This document shows positions 24,568 to 32,093 of a DNA stretch of 34,000 nt, one piece after another; within the stretch, counting starts at the first letter, position 1, and each line of letters opens with the position of its first letter. The translations under genes and the position numbers were made by a program. The notes beneath the pieces are model-generated. The model searched no databases, was not told the DNA's origin, and was given only the letters and a program-made list of their open reading frames with translations. The stretch is taken from assembly GCA_017483765.1 (NCBI GenBank), contig JAFUVE010000055.1, forward strand, positions 1 to 34,000. Reading direction: 5' to 3'. This DNA is from Bacteroidaceae bacterium. GTDB lineage: Bacteria > Bacteroidota > Bacteroidia > Bacteroidales > Bacteroidaceae.

Positions 24568-25896
24568 ATGAAGATAGCAGTAGCAGGAACCGGATACGTA
24601 GGCCTGTCGATAGCCACACTGCTGGCTCAGAAAAACGAAGTGACAGCCGTTGACGTGATAGCCGAGAAAGTGGAGATGCTTAACCGCCGAGAGTCGCCGA
24701 TTCAGGATGAGTACATCGAGAAATACCTGAAAGAAAAAGACTTGCATCTGACCGCCACCCTTGACGGAGCATCAGCCTACAAAGATGCCGACTACGTGGT
24801 GATAGCCGCCCCGACGAACTACGACCCCGTAAAAAATTATTTCGACACGAGCCACGTGGAAGAAGTGATAGAGTTGGTGGTGGGCGTCAACCCCGACGCG
24901 GTGATAGTGATCAAGAGCACCATTCCTGTGGGGTTCTGCCGCAGCATGTACGTGAAATATCTGTACCGGTTCCAGTACGACCCCCAATTGAAAGGAAAGA
25001 AATTCAACCTGATATTCTCCCCGGAGTTTCTGCGTGAGAGCAAAGCACTATACGACAATTTCTACCCCAGCCGCATCATCATGGGCAGCCCCAAAATCAT
25101 CGACGACCCTCAGTTCTCAGTTGAGAACGATGCCATACGAGCCATAGCCGAAGTTGAAAAACTTCGTGCCGACGCCGTCAGATTCGCTGATTTACTGAAA
25201 GAAGGCGCAATAAAAGAGGACGTCCAGACGTTATTTATGGGGATGAAGGAAGCGGAGGCCGTGAAGCTGTTTGCCAACACATACCTTGCCCTTCGCGTGA
25301 GTTTCTTCAACGAGTTAGACACCTATGCTGAGATGAAAGGCCTGTCGACAAAGGACATCATCGACGGCGTCTGCCTTGATCCTCGCATCGGCAGCCACTA
25401 CAACAACCCGTCGTTCGGCTACGGAGGCTACTGCCTTCCGAAGGACACGAAGCAGCTGCTGGCCAACTACAGCGACGTGCCAGAGAACCTGATTGAGGCC
25501 ATCGTGGAAAGCAACCGCACACGCAAGGACTTCATCGCCGACCGCGTGCTGAAAAAGGCCGGCTACTACGACTACGACCAAGGCAGCGTCTATAACCCTC
25601 AGAACGAGAAGCAGTGCCGTGTGGGCGTCTACCGCCTGACGATGAAGAGCCATAGCGACAACTTCCGTCAGAGCAGCATACAGGGCGTGATGAAGCGAAT
25701 CAAGGCAAAGGGCGCCGAGGTCATCATCTACGAGCCCAACCTCCCCGACGGCACCACCTTCTTCGGCAGCCGAGTGGTGAACGACCTGAACGAGTTCAAG
25801 GCCCAGTCTGACGCTGTAATCGCCAACCGCTATGACAGCTTCCTTGACGACATCAAGAGCAAAGTGTACACCCGCGACCTTTTCATGCGAGACTGA
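24568..25896 (+). CDS. ugd: UDP-glucose 6-dehydrogenase
   Basis: A 442-aa enzyme that oxidises UDP-glucose to UDP-glucuronate with two NAD+. It has the N-terminal Rossmann motif A-G-T-G-Y-V-G-L-S (6-14), the K-S-T-I-P-V-G linker (116-122), S-P-E-F-L-R-E (151-157), the central helix E-A-V-K-L-F-A-N-T, and the catalytic cysteine in [11 protein letters not shown] (Cys289). The product is the substrate of the UDP-glucuronate epimerase-like enzyme at 29820. Close relatives act on UDP-sugars other than UDP-glucose, such as UDP-N-acetylated forms, but the epimerase context favours UDP-GlcA. Confidence 0.93.
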   Translation: MKIAVAGTGYVGLSIATLLAQKNEVTAVDVIAEKVEMLNRRESPIQDEYIEKYLKEKDLHLTATLDGASAYKDADYVVIAAPTNYDPVKNYFDTSHVEEVIELVVGVNPDAVIVIKSTIPVGFCRSMYVKYLYRFQYDPQLKGKKFNLIFSPEFLRESKALYDNFYPSRIIMGSPKIIDDPQFSVENDAIRAIAEVEKLRADAVRFADLLKEGAIKEDVQTLFMGMKEAEAVKLFANTYLALRVSFFNELDTYAEMKGLSTKDIIDGVCLDPRIGSHYNNPSFGYGGYCLPKDTKQLLANYSDVPENLIEAIVESNRTRKDFIADRVLKKAGYYDYDQGSVYNPQNEKQCRVGVYRLTMKSHSDNFRQSSIQGVMKRIKAKGAEVIIYEPNLPDGTTFFGSRVVNDLNEFKAQSDAVIANRYDSFLDDIKSKVYTRDLFMRD

Positions 25897-25902
25897 TTAT
25901 TA

Positions 25903-25936
25903 GTTTAAAGTTTAATGTTTAAAGATTAAAGATTGA
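25903..25936. repeat. Tandem 7-nt repeat (GTTTAAA-like), about five units
   Basis: GTTTAAA, GTTTAAT, GTTTAAA, GATTAAA and then GATTGA, beginning 7 bp after the stop codon of the UDP-glucose dehydrogenase gene. Confidence 0.9.
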
Positions 25937-26107
25937 CTGTGAACATAAAAAACGCATCGGTTCGGCAAGAAAGATGAAAGACGAGACGGCAGACTGCCAT
26001 TCCGGCGACAACGGAAAGTTCTTCATGCACTTTATTCGGTCTCTTAACCCCTTTTAAAATCAGAATATTCAGCTTCTTAATCAATAATCACAAAAACAAA
26101 GACTGCG

Positions 26108-27238
26108 ATGAACATACTAATTACTGGCGGAGCCGGCTTCATCGGCTCACACGTTGTAAGACTGTTTGTGAACAAATACCCATCGTACAAAATCATAAAC
26201 CTGGACAAGCTGACCTATGCCGGCAACCTGGAGAATCTCAAGGACATCGAAGACCGCGAGAACTACAAGTTCGTCAAGGCCGACATCTGCGATTTCGACG
26301 CCATGTGCCGCCTGATGAAAGATGAAGCCATCGACGGCATCATCCATCTTGCAGCCGAGAGCCATGTCGACCGCAGCATCAAGGACCCATTTACGTTTGC
26401 ACGAACGAACGTGATGGGAACCCTCTCGCTTCTGCAGGCGGCAAAGCTCTACTGGGAATCGCTTCCCGAACGCTATGAAGGCAAGCGCTTCTACCACATC
26501 TCCACAGACGAGGTGTACGGCGCCCTGGAGCTGACACACCCCAAAGGAATCGAGCCACCTTTCAGCACGACTGCATCCTCGTCGCAACACCATCTCGCCT
26601 ATGGCGACACGTTCTTCTACGAGGACACAAAATACCAACCCCACAGCCCCTATTCCGCCTCAAAAGCGTCGAGCGACCACTTCGTGCGCGCCTATCACGA
26701 CACCTACGGAATGCCAACTATCGTGACGAACTGCTCCAACAACTATGGGCCATACCAGTTCCCGGAGAAGTTGATTCCCCTGTTCATCAACAACATCCGT
26801 CACCGCAAGCCGCTCCCGGTATATGGCAAAGGCGAGAACGTTCGCGACTGGCTTTATGTGGAGGACCACGCACGGGCTATCGACCTGATATTCCATAAGG
26901 GCAAAGTCGCTGAGACCTACAATATCGGTGGCTTCAACGAATGGAAGAATATCGACATCATCAAAGTCCTGATAAAGACCGTGGACCGCGTCCTGGGCCG
27001 TGGCGAGTTTGAGGACCTGGGTCTGATTACCTACGTGACCGACCGTGCCGGCCATGACATGCGTTACGCCATTGACTCGACCAAACTTCAGAAAGAACTT
27101 GGATGGGAGCCCTCACTTCAGTTTGAGGAAGGAATAGAGAAGACCGTCCGTTGGTATCTCGACAACCAGAAGTGGATGGACAACGTGACCTCCGGCGACT
27201 ACCAGAACTATTACAGCTCGATGTATGACAACCGTTGA
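26108..27238 (+). CDS. rfbB: dTDP-glucose 4,6-dehydratase
   Basis: A 376-aa enzyme that converts dTDP-glucose to dTDP-4-keto-6-deoxyglucose. It has the NAD-binding motif G-G-A-G-F-I-G (7-13), the catalytic T-D-E triad residues at 133-135 in S-T-D-E-V-Y-G, and the Y-x-x-x-K pair Tyr182/Lys186. The length is slightly above the usual ~350, with an insertion near 140-175 that is common in Bacteroidetes homologues. Its last 14 bp overlap the antiterminator gene. A 211-bp gap precedes it, without a recognisable promoter. Confidence 0.95.
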   Translation: MNILITGGAGFIGSHVVRLFVNKYPSYKIINLDKLTYAGNLENLKDIEDRENYKFVKADICDFDAMCRLMKDEAIDGIIHLAAESHVDRSIKDPFTFARTNVMGTLSLLQAAKLYWESLPERYEGKRFYHISTDEVYGALELTHPKGIEPPFSTTASSSQHHLAYGDTFFYEDTKYQPHSPYSASKASSDHFVRAYHDTYGMPTIVTNCSNNYGPYQFPEKLIPLFINNIRHRKPLPVYGKGENVRDWLYVEDHARAIDLIFHKGKVAETYNIGGFNEWKNIDIIKVLIKTVDRVLGRGEFEDLGLITYVTDRAGHDMRYAIDSTKLQKELGWEPSLQFEEGIEKTVRWYLDNQKWMDNVTSGDYQNYYSSMYDNR

Positions 27239-27821
27239 GGCGACAAACCAAGAAGGCCAGCCCAACGATCCAGAGGCCTGGTATGTGGTCCGCTCCACGT
27301 TCAACCGTGGCATGAAGGCCTATGAAATGCTGACCTCGAACGGCTTTCATGCCTACATCCCCATGCATGAAGTGGAGAAGCCCGTCAAAGGCCGCCTGCA
27401 GCTTGTGTCCGTCCCCTTGATTCCAAACATGCTGTTCGTGTTCGCACAGGCAGAAAAGCTGAAAGACTTCGTCCGCGAACATAAAGACGCTGGCTACCTG
27501 TCGCTTTACTACGACCATTTCTCCACCACCTCTCGAGGTACCGACCGCCTGCTGACTGTTCCTACCGTCCAGATGGACAACTTCATCAAGGCCACGTCGG
27601 TGAGAAGCAGACACACGATGTTGGTGGACCCAGCCACAATCCGATATAAGAGCGGCGACAAAGTCCGCATAGTAGAAGGAGACTTCATGGGAGTGGTTGG
27701 CAAAGTGGCCCGTGTTGGCGGTCAGAGCCGCGTGATTGTCACGCTTGACGGCGTGTGCTCCATCGCCACAGCCTATATCCCCAGCGCCTTTCTCGAGCCC
27801 TACGATGAAAGCGATGAATAA
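27225..27821 (+). CDS. UpxY/NusG-like transcription antiterminator
   Basis: A 198-aa NusG-family protein. The N-terminal NGN domain begins with W-Y-V-V-R-S-T-F-N-R-G (19-29). A C-terminal KOW-type segment G-D-K-V-R-I-V-E-G-D-F-M-G-V-V-G-K-V lies at about 145-162. Loci of this kind in Bacteroidales (UpxY) encode specialised antiterminators that bind the leader of their own capsule operon. Here the gene is fourth in the cluster and overlaps rfbB by 14 bp, rather than leading the operon as UpxY genes normally do. It may act on a downstream or distant polysaccharide locus. No UpxZ-like partner is adjacent. Confidence 0.85.
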   Translation: MTTVEATNQEGQPNDPEAWYVVRSTFNRGMKAYEMLTSNGFHAYIPMHEVEKPVKGRLQLVSVPLIPNMLFVFAQAEKLKDFVREHKDAGYLSLYYDHFSTTSRGTDRLLTVPTVQMDNFIKATSVRSRHTMLVDPATIRYKSGDKVRIVEGDFMGVVGKVARVGGQSRVIVTLDGVCSIATAYIPSAFLEPYDESDE

Positions 27822-27834
27822 GCAGACGAGACAA

Positions 27835-27855
27835 GTGAATAGTGAATAATGAGAA
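27835..27855. repeat. Short 7-nt repeat (GTGAATA)
   Basis: GTGAATA, GTGAATA, ATGAGAA, lying between the antiterminator stop and the kinase start. The third unit contains an in-frame ATG (27849), which is why I do not favour that ATG as the true kinase start. Confidence 0.65.
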
Positions 27856-27875
27856 CTTATCCACACAACAGAACA

Positions 27876-29012
27876 ATGCAATATCATATATTCTCCCCCT
27901 ACCGAGTATGCCCCATAGGCGCTCACGTAGACCACCAGCACGGACTGGTGACTGGTTTTGCCATCAACAAAGGCGTGGACTTGTGGTTCACCCCGCGCGA
28001 GGATTCCCAAGTGAACCTATCGTCACGCACTTTCGAAGGCGACGTGAAATTCGACATATCCCAGCCTTCGCAGGTGCGCGAGCGTCACTGGGGCGACTAT
28101 GTCCGTGGTGCCAAATACGCCTTGCGCAAACGATTTGACTTATACCGCGGACTTGACGGCGTCATCCAAGGTTCACTACCCATCGGAGGTCTGAGTTCTT
28201 CTGCCGCAGTGCTGATTGCCTACGTGATGGCCTTTGCCAAGGCCAACGGCATCTCGTTGAAACCCTTTGAGATCGCCCAGATAGCGTCGGAGGCTGAGCG
28301 CGAGTACATCGGCTTGAACAACGGTCTTCTGGACCAGGCCTGCATTGCCTTGGGCAAGAAAGACGGCCTGCTGTTTCTCGACTGCGACACCAACGAATAC
28401 CGCGTCATACGCAAGAACCCCGAGATGCCCGACTTCGAGATCGGCATCTTCTTCTCCGGCCTGACCCGCAGCCTGGTGAACAGCGACTACAACCTTCGCG
28501 TTTATGAATGTAAGACGGCAGCCTGGAACATGCTGGCTTATACCGACCAGCCTTTGAAGACATTCGACAAGACCTTCCTGCGCGACATTCCGAAGTCCAC
28601 GTTCGACAAGACGAAGATAGCGATGCCATCCCGTTTCGCCCGCCGCGCCGAGCACTTCTACTCAGAATACCGCCGTGTGCGCCAGGGCGTGACAGCCTGG
28701 GAGAGCGGCAACCTGAAACTGTTCGGAAAACTGAGCTTCGCCAGCTGCGAGTCCAGCATCCACAACTACGAATGTGGCAGCCAGGAACTCATCGCCATCT
28801 ACGACATCATGAAAGAGCAGAAAGGCGTGTGGGGCGGCCGTTTCTCCGGCGCCGGTTTCAAAGGCGCCTGCATCGCACTTGTGGACCCTGCTTACAAGGA
28901 AGAGATAGAAAAAGAGCTTACAGAACGTTACCTGGAACAGTTCCCTGAATACGAGACCACGTTCAAGGTGTTCTGGGTGAAGCCCGACAACGGTGCCCGC
29001 TTCGTGGACTGA
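27876..29012 (+). CDS. GHMP sugar kinase, galacturonokinase/galactokinase-like
   Basis: A 378-aa kinase of the galactokinase branch of the GHMP family. The substrate-binding motif reads S-P-Y-R-V-C-P-I-G-A-H-V-D-H-Q-H-G (7-23), not the R-V-N-L-I-G-E-H-T-D-Y of true galactokinases. The phosphate loop is P-I-G-G-L-S-S-S-A-A (102-111), L-L-D-Q-A (151-155) holds the likely catalytic Asp153, and the third motif is S-G-A-G-F-K-G-A. From memory, plant galacturonokinase has the same G-A-H-(I/V)-D-H-Q pattern and a similar G-L-x-N-G-x-L-D-Q region. I therefore favour D-galacturonate-1-kinase activity, with galactokinase as the alternative. The ATG at 27876 is preferred because the upstream ATG at 27849 lies in a repeat tract. 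Confidence 0.85.
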   Translation: MQYHIFSPYRVCPIGAHVDHQHGLVTGFAINKGVDLWFTPREDSQVNLSSRTFEGDVKFDISQPSQVRERHWGDYVRGAKYALRKRFDLYRGLDGVIQGSLPIGGLSSSAAVLIAYVMAFAKANGISLKPFEIAQIASEAEREYIGLNNGLLDQACIALGKKDGLLFLDCDTNEYRVIRKNPEMPDFEIGIFFSGLTRSLVNSDYNLRVYECKTAAWNMLAYTDQPLKTFDKTFLRDIPKSTFDKTKIAMPSRFARRAEHFYSEYRRVRQGVTAWESGNLKLFGKLSFASCESSIHNYECGSQELIAIYDIMKEQKGVWGGRFSGAGFKGACIALVDPAYKEEIEKELTERYLEQFPEYETTFKVFWVKPDNGARFVD

Positions 29013-29043
29013 CCCCACTAATTGTAAAAAGAAAAAGAGAGAC

Positions 29044-29778
29044 ATGAAGAATATCGTGATTGCCGCCGGCTATGCCACCCGTCTTTATCCGCTGACCGAG
29101 CACACTCCCAAGCCGCTCCTTGAGATAGGCGGAAAGACCATTCTCGGCCGTATGCTCGACGACATCGACCGCATAGATGACATCGACGAGCACATCATCA
29201 TCTCCAACCACAAGTTCGCCCAGCATTTTCAGGACTGGGCTTCCAGCCGGCATTACTCCAAGCCCCTGACCATCCTGGACGACGGCACAGAGACCAACGA
29301 CACACGTCTGGGCGCCGTCTGCGACCTGCTGTTCGCCATAGACAAGTTGAAGACCGAAGACGACCTGCTCGTGGTGGCCGCTGACAACATCCTGGAATTC
29401 AGCTTCCAAGAATTCGTGGACTTCGCCAAGGAGAAGCAGACCTCATGTATCATGTGCCACAAAATGGAATCGATTGAGCGTCTGCGCCGTACCGGCGTCG
29501 TAGAATTGGACTCATCACTCCGAGTGACCGGTATGGAAGAAAAACCGGAATATCCGAAAAGTCATTGGGCCGTTCCACCTTTTTATATATATATGAAGCA
29601 AGACCTGAGCCTGATAAAAAACTCAGTATCCGACGGCTGCGGCAAGGACGCTCCTGGCAACCTCGCACACTATCTCGCCAGCCACACCGTGCTCCATGCA
29701 TGGCCAATGACAGGCGGCAGGTTTGACATCGGTTCGCTCGACACCTACTACGAGGCACAAAAGAAATTCGGAGTATAA
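29044..29778 (+). CDS. Sugar-1-phosphate nucleotidyltransferase
   Basis: A 244-aa NTP-transferase-fold protein with N-terminal signature A-A-G-Y-A-T-R-L-Y-P-L-T (7-18) and K-P-L-L-E-I-G-G (23-30), a central V-V-A-A-D-N metal-binding Asp, and C-terminal F-D-I-G-S-L-D-T-Y. It is shorter than RmlA, and the loop lacks the usual G-G-S-G-T-R-L form. It starts 31 bp after the kinase gene. A natural inference is that it activates the kinase product (hexuronate-1-phosphate) to a nucleotide sugar. Specificity cannot be read from the sequence. Confidence 0.85.
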   Translation: MKNIVIAAGYATRLYPLTEHTPKPLLEIGGKTILGRMLDDIDRIDDIDEHIIISNHKFAQHFQDWASSRHYSKPLTILDDGTETNDTRLGAVCDLLFAIDKLKTEDDLLVVAADNILEFSFQEFVDFAKEKQTSCIMCHKMESIERLRRTGVVELDSSLRVTGMEEKPEYPKSHWAVPPFYIYMKQDLSLIKNSVSDGCGKDAPGNLAHYLASHTVLHAWPMTGGRFDIGSLDTYYEAQKKFGV

Positions 29779-29819
29779 AGAAACAAGAAAATGCGTCATA
29801 ACAACACAGAACTATCATC

Positions 29820-30881
29820 ATGCAACAAGTAAATCTCAACAATAAGACCATCCTGGTGACAGGAGCCGCTGGCTTCATCGGCGCCAATCTGGCAAAGCGA
29901 CTGCTGAGCGACACCACGCAAAGCACCATCATCGGCATCGACAATATCAACAGCTACTACGACGTCAGCCTGAAATACGAGCGTCTTGAAATGCTGGAGT
30001 CTGACCCCCGTTTCGTCTTCGTGAAAGGCGACATTGCGGACAAAGAACTCATCAACGGTATTTTCCGCCAATACCAGCCATCAGTGGTGGTGAATCTGGC
30101 CGCCCAGGCCGGTGTACGCTACAGCATCACCAACCCCGACGCCTATATCCAGTCGAACCTGATTGGCTTCTACAACATCCTGGAAGCCTGCCGTCACAGC
30201 TACGACGAAGGCAACACGGGAGTTGAGCACCTCGTTTATGCCAGCTCGTCCAGCGTGTATGGCAGCAACAAGAAAGTGCCCTATTCCACAGACGACAAGG
30301 TGGACAATCCTGTAAGTCTGTATGCCGCCACGAAGAAAAGCAACGAACTTCTGGCCCATGCCTACAGCAAGCTCTACAACATACCGAGCACCGGTCTGAG
30401 GTTCTTCACGGTCTACGGCCCGGCCGGCCGTCCCGACATGGCCTATTTCGGCTTCACCGACAAGCTGGTTGCCGGCAAAACGATCCAGATATTCAACTAC
30501 GGGAACTGCCAGCGCGACTTCACCTACGTGGACGACATCGTGGAAGGGGTGGTGCGCATCATGCAGGGTGCGCCGGAGAAGCAGACAGGCGAAGACGGCC
30601 TGCCGCTGCCGCCCTACAATGTGTATAACATCGGTAACTCCCACCCGGAAAACCTGCTGGACTTCGTGACCATCCTACAAGAAGAGCTGGTGCGCGCCGG
30701 CGTACTGCCATCCGACTATGACTTTGACGCCCACAAGGAGCTCGTGGCGATGCAGCCAGGAGATGTTCCTGTGACCTATGCGGACACATCCGCCCTGGAA
30801 CGCGACTACGGCTTCAAGCCGTCCACATCGCTGCGCACAGGCCTGCGCGCCTTTGCCCAGTGGTATGCAAATCGAAAATAG
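29820..30881 (+). CDS. UDP-glucuronate 4-epimerase-like NAD-dependent epimerase
   Basis: A 353-aa extended SDR enzyme with G-A-A-G-F-I-G (15-21), a serine-rich A-S-S-S-S-V-Y-G-S-N (141-150), and the catalytic Tyr168/Lys172 pair in Y-A-A-T-K-K. The sequences A-Q-A-G-V-R-Y-S, V-Y-G-P-A-G-R-P-D-M-A and I-F-N-Y-G resemble UDP-glucuronate 4-epimerases (CapI type), which form UDP-galacturonate. The position downstream of UDP-glucose dehydrogenase and the galacturonokinase-like gene fits. Confidence 0.9.
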   Translation: MQQVNLNNKTILVTGAAGFIGANLAKRLLSDTTQSTIIGIDNINSYYDVSLKYERLEMLESDPRFVFVKGDIADKELINGIFRQYQPSVVVNLAAQAGVRYSITNPDAYIQSNLIGFYNILEACRHSYDEGNTGVEHLVYASSSSVYGSNKKVPYSTDDKVDNPVSLYAATKKSNELLAHAYSKLYNIPSTGLRFFTVYGPAGRPDMAYFGFTDKLVAGKTIQIFNYGNCQRDFTYVDDIVEGVVRIMQGAPEKQTGEDGLPLPPYNVYNIGNSHPENLLDFVTILQEELVRAGVLPSDYDFDAHKELVAMQPGDVPVTYADTSALERDYGFKPSTSLRTGLRAFAQWYANRK

Positions 30882-30903
30882 CAGTCAATCAAAGGTAAAG
30901 AGA

Positions 30904-31878
30904 ATGTTTTTATTTAATGAAGTGTACAAGGAGACCATCTGGGGCGGTGACCGCATAGCGAGTATGAAAGGCTCCTCTCCCACTCTCCACCGCATAGGAG
31001 AGAGTTGGGAGTTGTCAGGAATACCAAGCCATGAGACGCTGGTGAGCGAAGGCCCTGACAAAGGCAAAAGCCTGAGCGAGTTAGCCGCAGAATACGGTGC
31101 TTCACTTCTCGGCCGTCACGTTTACGACCAATATGGCAAAGACTTTCCCCTGCTCGTGAAATTCATCGACGCACATGCCGGCCTGTCCATACAAGTCCAT
31201 CCCGACGACCTTCACGCCCAGTCCCGTCACGGCAGTAACGGAAAGACAGAGATGTGGTACGTTGTGGATTCCAGTGCAGATGGCCGCCTGCTAGTGGGGT
31301 TTGACCACGCCATGAGTGCAGAAGAATACGACGAATCAGTTGCTCACGGAGACATAGCCAATAAGGTTCGCAGCCACAACGTGAAGAGCGGCGACGTGTT
31401 TTTCCTGCCCCCCGGCCGAATACACGCCGCATGCGCCGGCGTGCTGCTTGCAGAAATTCAGCAAAGCAGCGACATCACCTACCGTATCTACGACTACGGG
31501 CGTAAGGACCAAGACGGGAATCCCCGTGAGCTTCACCACAAAGAGGCCCGTGAGGTTTTGGACTTCACATCACTTAGTGACTATCGTACACATTACACCA
31601 CACAAGCCAATAAGCCTTCAAGACTGGCAGCCTGCCAATATTTCTCAACAGAGATTCTGGACCTGAGCCAGACCACAGAACTGGACGTCACCCCACTCGA
31701 CTCGTTCTGCATTCTGATCTGCGTGGATGGAGAGGCGGAAGTGGATCAGAGGGACGGTCTCCAACCGCAAACGGCAAGACTGAAAAAAGGGCATACACTC
31801 CTTTTACCCGCAAATGCCACAAACGTCGTGCTAACCCCCCTGTCATCATCAAAACTGCTGCAAGTGTGGGTGCCTTGA
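30904..31878 (+). CDS. manA: Mannose-6-phosphate isomerase (type I)
   Basis: A 324-aa zinc enzyme interconverting mannose-6-phosphate and fructose-6-phosphate, supplying GDP-mannose and related sugars. Zinc-ligand regions are Q-V-H-P-D-D (97-102) and K-T-E-M-W-Y with Glu116, plus a downstream histidine in P-P-G-R-I-H. The N-terminus K-E-T-I-W-G-G is diagnostic. The ATG at 30904 is chosen because the frame upstream overlaps the epimerase gene. It lies 22 bp after that gene and looks like the last gene of the cluster, followed by the rpsA promoter. Confidence 0.94.
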   Translation: MFLFNEVYKETIWGGDRIASMKGSSPTLHRIGESWELSGIPSHETLVSEGPDKGKSLSELAAEYGASLLGRHVYDQYGKDFPLLVKFIDAHAGLSIQVHPDDLHAQSRHGSNGKTEMWYVVDSSADGRLLVGFDHAMSAEEYDESVAHGDIANKVRSHNVKSGDVFFLPPGRIHAACAGVLLAEIQQSSDITYRIYDYGRKDQDGNPRELHHKEAREVLDFTSLSDYRTHYTTQANKPSRLAACQYFSTEILDLSQTTELDVTPLDSFCILICVDGEAEVDQRDGLQPQTARLKKGHTLLLPANATNVVLTPLSSSKLLQVWVP

Positions 31879-31907
31879 GAAAAAAAATGTCTAAAAGCCC
31901 CTAAATA

Positions 31908-31939
31908 TTTGGTAGTGTGGATAAAAAACACTAACTTTG
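31908..31939 (+). promoter_or_regulatory. rpsA promoter
   Basis: TTTG (31908-31911), 20 nt, then TAACTTTG (31932-31939). This is a perfect Bacteroidetes promoter pattern. The predicted transcript start near 31946 gives a leader of about 150 nt before rpsA. Confidence 0.88.
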
Positions 31940-31962
31940 CAAAAGAAATAACGCGATTAGCA

Positions 31963-31997
31963 ACATGGATGTCAGTTGAGAAGACTGAAATCCATGT
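31963..31997 (+). promoter_or_regulatory. Hairpin in the rpsA leader (possible autoregulatory or attenuator structure)
   Basis: ACATGGAT pairs with ATCCATGT, an inner CAGT/ACTG continues the stem across a 2x2 internal loop, and the apical loop is TGAGAAG. It is followed by GATTTTTG. It lies about 17 nt after the predicted start of transcription. It could bind S1 or act as an attenuator. Confidence 0.6.
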
Positions 31998-32093
31998 GAT
32001 TTTTGCGCTGAATGCCAAGACATCAGACGATTAGCTTTGTCAACATAAAGTCTAACAGTATTAATTATTTATCAAAACATTTATTAATTTTTT

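Noticed and set aside
25974-26057. 27-codon frame between ugd and rfbB
   Set aside because: It has no ribosome-binding signal, promoter or recognisable sequence. A frame this short is expected by chance.
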